Source: Streptomyces olindensis
GTDB taxonomy: Bacteria > Actinomycetota > Actinomycetes > Streptomycetales > Streptomycetaceae
DNA length: 64,000 nucleotides
Assembly (NCBI GenBank): GCA_000696115.1
Contig: JJOH01000023.1
Coordinates: 1 to 64,000 of the forward strand
Direction of reading: 5' to 3'
Made by a program: the position numbers and the translations under genes. The notes beneath the pieces are model-generated. The model made no database searches. It saw nothing but the letters and a program-made list of their open reading frames with translations, and was not told the origin of the DNA. Below, in pieces: positions 31,764 to 39,725 of this stretch (positions are counted from its first letter, which is position 1; each line of letters starts with the position of its first letter).

Positions 31764-32792
31764 TCAGCCGAAGAACACCCCGACCTCCTCGTACAGCTTC
31801 GGGTCCACGGTCTTCAGGCGGGCCGTCGCCTCCGCGATGGGGACGCGGACGATGTCGGTGCCGCGCAGGGCGACCATCGAGCCGAAGTCGCCGTCGCGGA
31901 CGCAGTCGATGGCGTGCAGGCCGAAGCGGGTGGCGAGCCAGCGGTCGAAGGCGCTGGGGGTGCCGCCGCGCTGGACATGGCCGAGGACCGTGGTGCGGGC
32001 CTCCTTGCCCGTGCGCTTCTCGATCTCCTTGGCCAGCCACTCGCCCACGCCGGACAGCCGGACGTGCCCGAAGGAGTCCAGAGACTGGTCCTTGAGGACC
32101 ATGTCGCCGTCCTTCGGCATCGCCCCCTCGGCGACGACGACGATCGGCGCGTACGACGCCCGGAAGCGGGAGGTCACCCAGGCGCACACCTGCTCCACGT
32201 CGAAGCGCTGCTCGGGGATGAGGATGACGTTGGCGCCGCCGGCGAGGCCCGAGTGCAGGGCGATCCAGCCGGCGTGGCGGCCCATCACCTCGACGACCAG
32301 GACGCGCATGTGGGACTCGGCGGTGGTGTGCAGCCGGTCGATGGCCTCGGTGGCGATGCCGACGGCGGTGTCGAAGCCGAAGGTGTAGTCGGTGGCGGAC
32401 AGGTCGTTGTCTATGGTCTTCGGGACGCCCACGCAGGGCACGCCGTGCTCGTCGGAGAGGCGGGCGGCCACGCCGAGGGTGTCCTCGCCGCCGATGGCGA
32501 TGAGCGCCTCGACCTCCAGCCCGGCGAGGTTCTCCTTGATCCGGCGGATGCCGTCCCGTTCCTTCAGCGGGTTGGTCCGGGAGGAGCCGAGGATGGTTCC
32601 CCCGCGGGGCAGGATGCCGCGCACGGCGGGGATGTCGAGCCGGACGGTGTCGTTCTCCAGGGGTCCTCGCCAGCCGTCCCGGAAGCCGGTGAAGTCGTAG
32701 CCGTACTCCTGCACGCCCTTGCGGACGATGGCCCGGATGACGGCGTTGAGGCCGGGGCAGTCGCCGCCTCCGGTCAGTACTCCGACGCGCAT
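31764..32792 (-). CDS. pfkA: 6-phosphofructokinase
   Basis: This glycolytic kinase has 342 residues and belongs to the group III type of actinobacteria. Motifs are GVLTGGGDCPGLNAVIR, RGGTILGSSRTNP, IGGEDTLG at 100-107, PKTIDNDL at 124-131, EVMGRHAGWIAL and GHVQRGGTPSAFDR. At the two positions used to predict phosphate donor (E. coli Gly104 and Gly124) it has Asp104 and Lys125, the pair typical of pyrophosphate-dependent enzymes, yet S. coelicolor enzymes of this group were reported to use ATP. ATG at 32792 follows AAGGGAC. It is convergent with trpEG. S. coelicolor has several pfkA genes; this looks like the one near trpE. Confidence 0.9.
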   Translation of the reverse strand: MRVGVLTGGGDCPGLNAVIRAIVRKGVQEYGYDFTGFRDGWRGPLENDTVRLDIPAVRGILPRGGTILGSSRTNPLKERDGIRRIKENLAGLEVEALIAIGGEDTLGVAARLSDEHGVPCVGVPKTIDNDLSATDYTFGFDTAVGIATEAIDRLHTTAESHMRVLVVEVMGRHAGWIALHSGLAGGANVILIPEQRFDVEQVCAWVTSRFRASYAPIVVVAEGAMPKDGDMVLKDQSLDSFGHVRLSGVGEWLAKEIEKRTGKEARTTVLGHVQRGGTPSAFDRWLATRFGLHAIDCVRDGDFGSMVALRGTDIVRVPIAEATARLKTVDPKLYEEVGVFFG

Positions 32793-32845
32793 GGAACAGT
32801 CCCTTCGCCGCAGGTGCCTGACGAAGGGTCAGTGTGACGTGCGCC

Positions 32846-33535
32846 TCACTCGTCGTCGAGGCCGCGCTCTATCGCATACCTGACCAGTTCGACGCGGTTG
32901 TGCAACTGGAGCTTGCCGAGGGTGTTCTGGACGTGGTTCTGCACCGTGCGGTGGGAGATGACCAGGCGTTCGGCGATCTGCTTGTAGCTCAGGCCCTTGG
33001 CGACCAGGCGCAGCACCTCGGTCTCGCGGTCGGTGAGCCGGGGCGCCTTCGGTTCGTCGGTGTCCTGGGCGGGGGCGGGTTCGGAGGCGAGGCGGCGGTA
33101 CTCGCCGAGGACCAGTCCGGCGAGGCCGGGCGTGAACACGGGGTCGCCGACGGCCGTGCGGCGGACCGCGTCCTGGAGTTCCTCCGTGGAGGCCGACTTC
33201 AGCAGGTAGCCCGTCGCGCCGGACTTCACGGCCTCCAGGACGTCGGCGTGCTCCCCGCTCGCGGACAGCACCAGGACGCGTAGCGCGGGGTTCGCGGCGA
33301 CGACGTCCTTGCACACCTGGACGCCGGGCTTGCCGGGCAGGTTCAGGTCGAGCACGAGGACGTCGGGCGCGGCGGCCTTGGCGCGGCGCACGGCCTGGTC
33401 GCCGTCGCCCGCGGTGGCGACCACCTCGAAGCCGGACTCGGCGAGGTCCCGGGCGACCGCGTCGCGCCACATGGGGTGGTCGTCGACCACCATGACCTTG
33501 ATCGGGTCCCGCCGCTCCCCGCCGCTCTCCGTCAT
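32846..33535 (-). CDS. NarL/LuxR-type response regulator
   Basis: A 229-residue regulator with a receiver domain (phosphoacceptor Asp63 in DVLVLDLNLPG, acidic pocket VVDDH at 17-20, Lys in YLLKSAS) and a C-terminal LuxR helix-turn-helix (LTDRETEVLRLVAKGLSYKQIAERLVISHRTVQNHVQNTLGKLQLHNR). ATG at 33535 overlaps the stop of the sensor kinase gene by four bases, so the two are one translational unit. No target is evident nearby. Confidence 0.92.
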   Translation of the reverse strand: MTESGGERRDPIKVMVVDDHPMWRDAVARDLAESGFEVVATAGDGDQAVRRAKAAAPDVLVLDLNLPGKPGVQVCKDVVAANPALRVLVLSASGEHADVLEAVKSGATGYLLKSASTEELQDAVRRTAVGDPVFTPGLAGLVLGEYRRLASEPAPAQDTDEPKAPRLTDRETEVLRLVAKGLSYKQIAERLVISHRTVQNHVQNTLGKLQLHNRVELVRYAIERGLDDE

Positions 33536-34779
33536 CGCCGCTCCGCCTTCCCCCGTGGGTCCTTCACGTCCTTCGGTACCTTCAGCTCGACTTCCGTGCC
33601 CTGACCCGGCACGGAGATCAGCTCCGCGCTGCCGCCGAGGTCGCGCAGTCGGCCGCGGATCGACAGGGCGACACCGAGCCGCCCCTCGCCCTCGGCCTGG
33701 GCGAGCCTCCCCTCCGGGATGCCGGGCCCGTCGTCCCGGACGGTGACGATCACCTCGTCCGGCTCGTCCTCGACCAGGATCCAGGCGCGCGCCTGCTCCC
33801 CGGCGTGCTTGCGGACATTGTCCAGGGCGGCCCCGACCGCGGCGGCCACCTCCCGGGCGGCGACCGGCGCCAGCCGCACGGGCGCGCCCGGCTCGGCGAG
33901 GCTGACCCGGGCCCCGGCGTACGGGGCGAGCAGGGCGCGCAGGTCGACGGGGCCGCCGGCCGGTTCCTCCTCGTCCGGTCCTTCCTCGACCGCCCGGACG
34001 AGCGCGCCCTCGGCGGCGTCCTCGGAGACCCGCGACACGGGCACCAGCCCGCCGGAGACGAGGGTGCGCAGCGCGACCTCCTGCTCGCCCGCCATCCGGC
34101 CCAGCTCGGCCGCCTCGCCGCCGATCACCGCGCCGCGCCGCTGCACCATCGCCAGCACCTGGAGGACGCTGTCGTGGATGTCCCGGGCGAGGCGCTCCCG
34201 CTCCCGTGTCGCGGCCTCGATCTCCAGGGCACGGGCGAGGGTGCGCTCGGAGGCGCGGGCGACCTCGACGACATAGCCGATGGCGATGGAGGCGATGCAG
34301 ACCAGGATGACGTTGTGGACGGTGTCGCGGGCCGGGCTGCCGCGCTCGACCAGGTTGGCGGCGGCCACCAGGCTGGAGGCGAGGGCCGCCCAGCGCCAGC
34401 CGCCCTTGATGGCGAAGGCCAGGACGGAACCGGCGGTCCATATCGACGGCAGGGTCGGGCCGCCCGCCTGGACCCGCTCGTGCGCGTCGGCGACGGGCGT
34501 GAGCAGGATGCCGGCGATGGCGATGGTGAGGTCGGCGGTGAGGAACCGCTTGGTGCAGCCGGCGGCGTTCGCGACCCGGGGCAGGGTGGCCAGCGTCCAC
34601 ACCCCGAGCACCGCGAAGTAGGCGACGGCGACCCAGGGGCGGGCGAACTCGTCGTGGGCGGTGGCGAACAGGCCGACCGCGTACAGCATCGTGAGCACCC
34701 GGTAGGCGGTCAGCGCACGCCACAGCGGCTGCTCGACCGACATCCTCATGACACGCTCGCGCCTGGCCATCTCCCCCAC
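33532..34779 (-). CDS. Histidine kinase, MacS/NarX-type
   Basis: A 415-residue membrane sensor kinase. About five hydrophobic segments occupy 22-175, followed by the HisKA_3 dimerisation motif RERERLARDIHDSVLQVL with His202, then an ATPase domain (ALDNVRKHA, VRDDGPGIPEG, GRLGVALSIRGRLRDLGGSAEL). An acidic EEGPDEEEPAGG loop lies between. There is no large external sensing domain, so the signal is probably membrane-related. GTG at 34779 or ATG at 34770 may be the start. It is paired with the LuxR-type regulator, 4-base overlap. Confidence 0.9.
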   Translation of the reverse strand: MGEMARRERVMRMSVEQPLWRALTAYRVLTMLYAVGLFATAHDEFARPWVAVAYFAVLGVWTLATLPRVANAAGCTKRFLTADLTIAIAGILLTPVADAHERVQAGGPTLPSIWTAGSVLAFAIKGGWRWAALASSLVAAANLVERGSPARDTVHNVILVCIASIAIGYVVEVARASERTLARALEIEAATRERERLARDIHDSVLQVLAMVQRRGAVIGGEAAELGRMAGEQEVALRTLVSGGLVPVSRVSEDAAEGALVRAVEEGPDEEEPAGGPVDLRALLAPYAGARVSLAEPGAPVRLAPVAAREVAAAVGAALDNVRKHAGEQARAWILVEDEPDEVIVTVRDDGPGIPEGRLAQAEGEGRLGVALSIRGRLRDLGGSAELISVPGQGTEVELKVPKDVKDPRGKAERR

Positions 34780-34798
34780 CCCTGGCCCCAGCCCCTGT

Positions 34799-35593
34799 CT
34801 AGGGCTCGGTCCGCCGCCGCTCCGACTGCTTTTCCTTCTCGGCCTGTTCCTTCTCCGCCTTGGCGAGCGCGGCCCTGGCCGCCTTCTCGGCTTCCTTCTC
34901 CGCCTTCGCCGCCTCCGCGAGCTGCCGCTTCATGGCCGTCGCGTACATGTCGACATACTCCTGGCCGGAGAGCTTCATGATCTCGTACATGACCTCGTCG
35001 GTCACCGCGCGCAGCACGAACCGGTCGTGCTCCATGCCCTGGTAGCGGCTGAAGTCCAGGGGCTTGCCGATCCGGATGCCGGGCCGCATCAGCTTCGGCA
35101 TGATCTTCCCGGGCGGCTGGATCTTCTCCGTGTCGATCATGGCGACCGGGAGGACGGGCGCGCCGGTCGCGAGCGCCACCCGCGCGAGGCCGCCCGGCTT
35201 GCCGCGGTAGAGCCGCCCGTCGGGCGAGCGCGTCCCCTCCGGGTAGATCCCGAACAACTCGCCGCGCTCCAGCACCTCGATGCCGCTCCTGATGGCGGCC
35301 TCACCCGCGCCGCGCGCACCGGAGCGGTCCACGGGCAGCTGGCCGACGCCCTTGAAGAAGGCGGCCGTCAGCCGGCCCTTCACACCGGGCGTGGTGAAGT
35401 ACTCGGCCTTCGCGATGAAGGTGACCTTGCGGTCGAGGACGGCGGGCAGGAAGAACGAGTCGGAGAACGACAGGTGATTGCTCGCCAGGATCGCCGGGCC
35501 CTCGGCGGGTACGTTCTCCAGGCCCTCCACCCAGGGTCTGAAGGCGAGCTTCAGCGGACCCCCGACGGTGACCTTCATCGCGCCGTACAACAA
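34799..35593 (-). CDS. 1-acyl-sn-glycerol-3-phosphate acyltransferase (PlsC family)
   Basis: This membrane-associated acyltransferase of phospholipid synthesis has 264 residues. The catalytic NHxxxxD box is NHLSFSDS (His40, Asp45) and the substrate box is FGIYPEGTRSPDG (Glu119). The C-terminal 45 residues are an Ala/Lys/Glu-rich coiled coil (AEAAKAEKEAEKAARAALAKAEKEQ). The start is TTG at 35593, directly behind AGGAGG with seven bases spacing. It lies 19 bases upstream of the two-component genes on the same strand. A PlsC gene has the same relative place after the M. tuberculosis dcw cluster (Rv2182c). Confidence 0.9.
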   Translation of the reverse strand: MLYGAMKVTVGGPLKLAFRPWVEGLENVPAEGPAILASNHLSFSDSFFLPAVLDRKVTFIAKAEYFTTPGVKGRLTAAFFKGVGQLPVDRSGARGAGEAAIRSGIEVLERGELFGIYPEGTRSPDGRLYRGKPGGLARVALATGAPVLPVAMIDTEKIQPPGKIMPKLMRPGIRIGKPLDFSRYQGMEHDRFVLRAVTDEVMYEIMKLSGQEYVDMYATAMKRQLAEAAKAEKEAEKAARAALAKAEKEQAEKEKQSERRRTEP

Positions 35594-35780
35594 CCGAGTG
35601 CCTCCTGTATGTGTCGTTCAGACCTTAACCCGGAGCGCTGTCAAAGGCGCCGACGGCCCTGGTCGGTGTCAGTGCGGTCGCGTACGGTGAAGGTCCCGCG
35701 AACGACGTGCGACGCCTTCCATGACGTTCCGTGACTATCCGTGATCGTGTCAGTCCCTTCTCACGACCAGGAGGCCGAAG

Positions 35781-36578
35781 GTGCCGGTCCTTGCCGGAGC
35801 CGAGCCGTTTCACCACGAGGGCGGGGAGGTCGCCGTCCTCCTCTGCCACGGCTTCACCGGATCACCGCAGTCGCTGCGCCCCTGGGCGGAGCACCTCGCC
35901 GAGCACGGCCTGACCGTCTCCCTGCCGCTGCTGCCCGGGCACGGCACGCGCTGGGAGGACCTGCGGATCACCGGCTGGCAGGACTGGTACGCGGAGGTCG
36001 ACCGCGAGCTGCGCCTGCTGTGCGAGCGCCGCGAGAAGGTCTTCGTGGCCGGTCTGTCCATGGGCGGCGCCCTGGCCCTGCGGCTGGCCGGAAAGCACGG
36101 CGACGCCGTCAGCGGCGTGATGGTCGTCAACCCGGCGAACAAGGTGCACGGCCTGGCAGCGCACGCCCTCCCCGTGGTCCGCCACTTCGTCCCGGCGACG
36201 AAGGGCATCGCCAGCGACATCGCCAAGCCGGACAGCAGGGAGCTGGGCTACGACCGGGTGCCGCTGCACGCGGCGCACTCCCTGCGGCAGTTCTTCCAGG
36301 CCGCCGACCGCGAGCTGCCGCAGGTCACGCAGCCGGTGCTGCTGCTGCGCAGCCCCCAGGACCATGTGGTGCCGCCCGCCGACTCGGCCCGCATCCTCAG
36401 CCGCATCTCGTCCACCGACGTGAAAGAGGTCATCCTGGAACAGAGCTACCACGTGGCCACGTTGGACCATGACGCGGACCGGATCCACGAGGAGAGCCTC
36501 GCGTTCATCGACCGGCTCGCACCCGGCCTCGTCAAGGAGCCCGGTCTCGGCAAGGAAGGGACGACCGCAGGTGGCTGA
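35781..36578 (+). CDS. Alpha/beta hydrolase, carboxylesterase/monoacylglycerol lipase type
   Basis: A 265-residue cytoplasmic hydrolase resembling Est30-type carboxylesterases. The oxyanion region is LLCHGFTGSPQS, the nucleophile Ser93 is in GLSMGG, the acid is in RSPQDHVVP and the His in QSYHVATLDHD. GTG at 35781 follows AGGAGG. It overlaps the next gene by eight bases. It is divergent from plsC, which suggests a link to lipid turnover, but substrate is not readable from sequence. Confidence 0.87.
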   Translation: MPVLAGAEPFHHEGGEVAVLLCHGFTGSPQSLRPWAEHLAEHGLTVSLPLLPGHGTRWEDLRITGWQDWYAEVDRELRLLCERREKVFVAGLSMGGALALRLAGKHGDAVSGVMVVNPANKVHGLAAHALPVVRHFVPATKGIASDIAKPDSRELGYDRVPLHAAHSLRQFFQAADRELPQVTQPVLLLRSPQDHVVPPADSARILSRISSTDVKEVILEQSYHVATLDHDADRIHEESLAFIDRLAPGLVKEPGLGKEGTTAGG

Positions 36579-37179
36579 GCACGACTCCGACCGCGAGGGC
36601 CGGGAGCCGGACGAGAAGGGCGTCCCGATCGACGAGGAGGCCGCCTGGGCGGCGATCGTCGCCGGGTACGGCGAGGAGCCGCCGGACCCGCCGGGCGCCA
36701 AGCCGTTCAAGTCCGTCGAGGACCTGGCGCTGCTGGAGGCCGCGACCAACGACGACCGGGTGGACACGGCCGGGGAGGCCGCGAAGCCCGCCGAGCCCGA
36801 CGGGCCGGAGGCCAAGGAGCCCGCGGAGAAGCCGGCCAAGCCACTGGGCGGCTCCGTCTCCTTCGCGCCCGGCGTCGGCCCGCGTGACTACTCGACGCCC
36901 GAGCCCACCGAGGACGACTTCGACGAGGACGACGAGGGCCACTTCGTGCCGCCGGAGCCGCCCCCGCTGCCGTCCGCCGATCCCACCGCGAAGTTCGCCT
37001 GGCTCGGGGTGCTCGGCGGGCCGGTGCTGCTCCTGCTGGCCGTGGTGCTCGGCTGGGACATGACCTGGTGGCTGGCCACGCTGGCCATCGGCGGCTTCCT
37101 CGGCGGGTTCGCGACGCTGGTGATGCGGATGCGGACGGACGAGGAGGACGACGACCCGGGGCGCGGGGCGGTCGTCTAG
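36571..37179 (+). CDS. Membrane protein with acidic disordered N-terminus, function unknown
   Basis: The product has 202 residues. The first 130 are Asp/Glu/Pro/Lys-rich and look disordered (EEPPDPPGAKPFKSVEDLALLEAA; FDEDDEGHFVPPEPPPLPSADP); then two close membrane segments at about 140-185 (FAWLGVLGGPVLLLLAVVLGW and WWLATLAIGGFLGGFATLVM) and a short acidic tail. GTG at 36571 overlaps the esterase stop by eight bases, behind GGAAGGG. Its stop codon overlaps the stop of the convergent nuclease-fold gene in the palindrome CTAG. I do not recognise a named family. Confidence 0.8.
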   Translation: MAEHDSDREGREPDEKGVPIDEEAAWAAIVAGYGEEPPDPPGAKPFKSVEDLALLEAATNDDRVDTAGEAAKPAEPDGPEAKEPAEKPAKPLGGSVSFAPGVGPRDYSTPEPTEDDFDEDDEGHFVPPEPPPLPSADPTAKFAWLGVLGGPVLLLLAVVLGWDMTWWLATLAIGGFLGGFATLVMRMRTDEEDDDPGRGAVV

Positions 37180-37934
37180 GACAGGCCTTGTGCGGCGGGA
37201 ATTCTGAGGGCGGCCAGGACCGGAAGGTGGTCCGTGGCCGCCCTCAGGTCTGCCTCGGTCACCCCGGGCTGCCCGAGCGGTACGCCGCAGCCCAGGACCT
37301 CGATGCCCTTGGTCGCGAAGATCGCGTCGATGCGCTGGTGGGGGTCGGCGGGGGTCCAGGTGTGCCCGCCGCCCCAGGGTGCGGCGGCCCGGCAGTCGGT
37401 CAGCCCCTCGGCCAGCAGGCGGAAGGCCGGACCGTCGGGGCGTTCGTTCAGGTCGCCGCCGGCGATCGCGTGCTCCGCGCCCAGGCCGGCCAGGCGGTCC
37501 AGGAGCATGCGGGCCTGCTCGTGGCGCTCGTCCTTCTGGAGCGACAGGTGGCAGCTCAGGACGCCGAGGCGGGTGCCGGCGAAGCGGACGACGGCGGTGG
37601 CGAAGCCGCGGCGGTGCAGGCCGGGGGTGCGGGGCAGGAGGACGTCCTCCGTGCGTTCGACGCTCGCGCGGAGCGAGCTGAGGATCGCCGGCCCCGTGGT
37701 GGTGGCGCCCCCGGTGACGATCACCAGGTCGGAGGCGCGGGCCAGGCGGGCGAGTTTCTTGCGCCAGCGGAAGAAGCGGGGGGCTTCCTGGAGGAGGACC
37801 AGGTCGGGCTCGCACGCCCTGATGACACGAGCCAGGGCGGCGGTGTCGTCGCGCATGGAACGGATGTTGTAGCTGAGGACCCTGATGACTGCGGAACCGT
37901 CGGGTTCTGTACGCGAGTTGGGGAGCAGCGACAT
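37176..37934 (-). CDS. Endonuclease/exonuclease/phosphatase family protein
   Basis: A 252-residue protein with the EEP (DNase I-like) fold: RVLSYNIRSM at the start, LVLLQEAPRF (metal-binding Glu), VLSCHLSLQKDERHEQARMLL, AIAGGDLNERP (catalytic Asp/Asn), RIDAIFAT and ATDHLPVLAAL (catalytic His). No signal peptide is present. The substrate may be DNA, a phosphoinositide-like lipid or a sugar phosphate. ATG at 37934 has no ribosome site; TAAATT lies six bases before it, so it is probably leaderless. Its stop overlaps that of the convergent membrane protein gene. Confidence 0.87.
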   Translation of the reverse strand: MSLLPNSRTEPDGSAVIRVLSYNIRSMRDDTAALARVIRACEPDLVLLQEAPRFFRWRKKLARLARASDLVIVTGGATTTGPAILSSLRASVERTEDVLLPRTPGLHRRGFATAVVRFAGTRLGVLSCHLSLQKDERHEQARMLLDRLAGLGAEHAIAGGDLNERPDGPAFRLLAEGLTDCRAAAPWGGGHTWTPADPHQRIDAIFATKGIEVLGCGVPLGQPGVTEADLRAATDHLPVLAALRIPAAQGLS

Positions 37935-37983
37935 GTGATCAATTTACGCCCCATGGCTCGGGGCGCGGGGTTGGTGCGCGAGT

Positions 37984-38023
37984 GCCGGTCGTGTGTGGCT
38001 GATCGCGCAGTTCCCCGCGCCCC
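37984..38023. repeat. Dispersed GC-rich intergenic element, copy A
   Basis: The segment contains GTGTGGCTGATCGCGC followed by AGTTCCCCGCGCCCC. A close relative is at 46275-46319, and a longer variant in inverse orientation is at 41017-41083. It lies 14 bases after the glkA stop. I recognise the pattern as a common non-coding repeat of Streptomyces chromosomes. Confidence 0.75.
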
Positions 38024-38037
38024 AAAGGCAGGGCGTT

Positions 38038-38991
38038 TTACATGATCGGGTCGGGTTCGCGGGCCAGGTCCGCCGCTCCCACCAGGCCCGCCTTGTTGCC
38101 CAGTTCCGCGGCGCGGACCTCGGCGACCGGGCGCCAGTTCCCGCCGACCAGCCAGCGCTTGTAGGACTTGCGGATGGGGCCCAGGACCAGTTCGCCCTCG
38201 TCGGAGAGGCCGCCGCCGACGATGAAGGCGGAGGGGTCGAAGAGGGAGGCGAGGTCGGCGAGGCCCGCGCCGACCCAGCGGGCCAGCTCGCGGTAGGAGT
38301 CGACGGCCACACGGTCGCCCTGGCGGGCGGCCATGGAGATGTGCTTGCCCTCGATGCCGTCGGGGGTGCCGTTGCCGAGGCCGAGCAGGATCTCGGCGTT
38401 CTCGGGGGTGGCGTTGGCGCGCTGCTTGGCGTACCGGACGAGGGCGCGGCCGGAGGCGTACTGCTCCCAGCAGCCCTGCGAGCCGCAGCCGCACAGCAGG
38501 CCGTCCGGCACCATGCGGATGTGGCCGAACTCGGCGGCCACGCCGAAGTGCCCGCGGCGCAGCTTGTTGCCGATGATGATGCCGCCGCCGAGGCCCGTGC
38601 CCAGCGTGATGCAGATGACGTTGCGGTGGCCCTTGCCGGCGCCGAACTTGTACTCGCCCCACGCCGCGGCGTTGGCGTCGTTCTCGACGACCACCGGGAG
38701 GCCCACGCGGGCCTCGACCTTCTCCTTGAGCGGCTCGTTGCGCCAGTGGATGTTGGGCGCGAAGTAGACCTCGGAGCGCTGCCGGTTCACGTAGCCGGCG
38801 GCGCCGATGCCCACACCGACGATGTCGTGTCCGACGCGTGCGCCTTCCACCGCCGAGGCGATGGCGTCCACGATGCCCTCGGGCGTGCCCGGGGTCGGCA
38901 CCTTGTGGGTCGAGAGGATGTTGCCTTCCTCATCGACCACGCCGGCCGCGATCTTCGTGCCGCCGATGTCGACGCCGATGGTGAGTCCCAT
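38038..38991 (-). CDS. glkA: Glucokinase, ROK family
   Basis: An ATP-dependent glucose kinase of 317 residues, central to carbon catabolite repression in Streptomyces. The phosphate loop is VDIGGTKIAAGVV at 7-19, the catalytic base Asp105 is in VVENDANAAAWGE, and the ROK zinc site is His157 with CGCGSQGCWE (Cys167, Cys169, Cys174). ATG at 38991 follows GAGGG. The DUF5304 gene lies 132 bases upstream on the same strand, the order seen for SCO2127-glkA in S. coelicolor. Confidence 0.95.
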   Translation of the reverse strand: MGLTIGVDIGGTKIAAGVVDEEGNILSTHKVPTPGTPEGIVDAIASAVEGARVGHDIVGVGIGAAGYVNRQRSEVYFAPNIHWRNEPLKEKVEARVGLPVVVENDANAAAWGEYKFGAGKGHRNVICITLGTGLGGGIIIGNKLRRGHFGVAAEFGHIRMVPDGLLCGCGSQGCWEQYASGRALVRYAKQRANATPENAEILLGLGNGTPDGIEGKHISMAARQGDRVAVDSYRELARWVGAGLADLASLFDPSAFIVGGGLSDEGELVLGPIRKSYKRWLVGGNWRPVAEVRAAELGNKAGLVGAADLAREPDPIM

Positions 38992-39123
38992 GAATCCCTC
39001 AGTTTCGGTCGAGCCCCGCTACGGCCAACGGTACCCGAGGCCCCGCCGTCGGGTTCGCCTCGTCCGCACGCTGGGCACACCGGGCGGCGTCGCGCTGTCC
39101 GCCGCTCTTCGGGGACTCGGGAC

Positions 39124-39624
39124 TCAGTCGAGGTCGATGCGCTCCCCGGGGCCGCCCTCGTCACCGCGGTCACGGCGTTCGTCCTGGTCACGGGGGTCGT
39201 CACGGTCGTCGCGGCCGGTCCAGCGCCGTTCCTGGGCCTGGACGGCGGAGCGGTAGGCGGCGAGCAGTTCGTTCCCGGCGGCGGCCAGGTGGTCGAAGAC
39301 GTCCGGGTTGCGTTCGATGACGGGCTCCACGGCGTCCTTGGCCTGCTGGACGACCTGGCGCACGACCTGCTGGGCGGCGGGCCCCGCGACCGCGCCGAAC
39401 AGCGGGGACTGGATGCCGGACAGCTTGTCCGCGACGGCGTCGACGAGCTTCTTCAGTTCCTCGGCGGCCGAGCCGGGGGGCGGGCCGTACTGGGTGCGGC
39501 GGCGGGCCTGCTCCGCCTCGAGGTCCTCGGCGCACGCGGTCGCCCAGGCGTCGGCGTCGGTCGCCCGCACCTCGTCCACGGCGTCTTCGCGGGCCTCGCC
39601 GGGCGGGGGGAGCTCTTCGCTCAT
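39124..39624 (-). CDS. DUF5304 protein (SCO2127-like), linked to glucose control
   Basis: A 166-residue hydrophilic, mostly helical protein. The N-terminus is acidic, the centre reads GSAAEELKKLVDAVADKLSGIQSP, then VRQVVQQAKDAVEPVIERNPDVFDHLAAAGNELLAAYRSAV, and the C-terminus is a run of Arg/Asp (DDRDDPRDQDERRDRGDEG). No catalytic motif is visible. The gene next to glkA in S. coelicolor (SCO2127) was reported to restore glucose sensitivity and uptake in derepressed mutants; this gene has the same place and general character. It may act with glucokinase, but the mechanism is unknown. Confidence 0.8.
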   Translation of the reverse strand: MSEELPPPGEAREDAVDEVRATDADAWATACAEDLEAEQARRRTQYGPPPGSAAEELKKLVDAVADKLSGIQSPLFGAVAGPAAQQVVRQVVQQAKDAVEPVIERNPDVFDHLAAAGNELLAAYRSAVQAQERRWTGRDDRDDPRDQDERRDRGDEGGPGERIDLD

Positions 39625-39725
39625 GACGGACTCCTGACTACGGTTCGTCCCTCCGACGTTACCCGAACGGACGGACCGGGTTCACGGCCCGGGGCCGGGC
39701 ATTTCGCGGTGTCCGCCGCCGGGTC

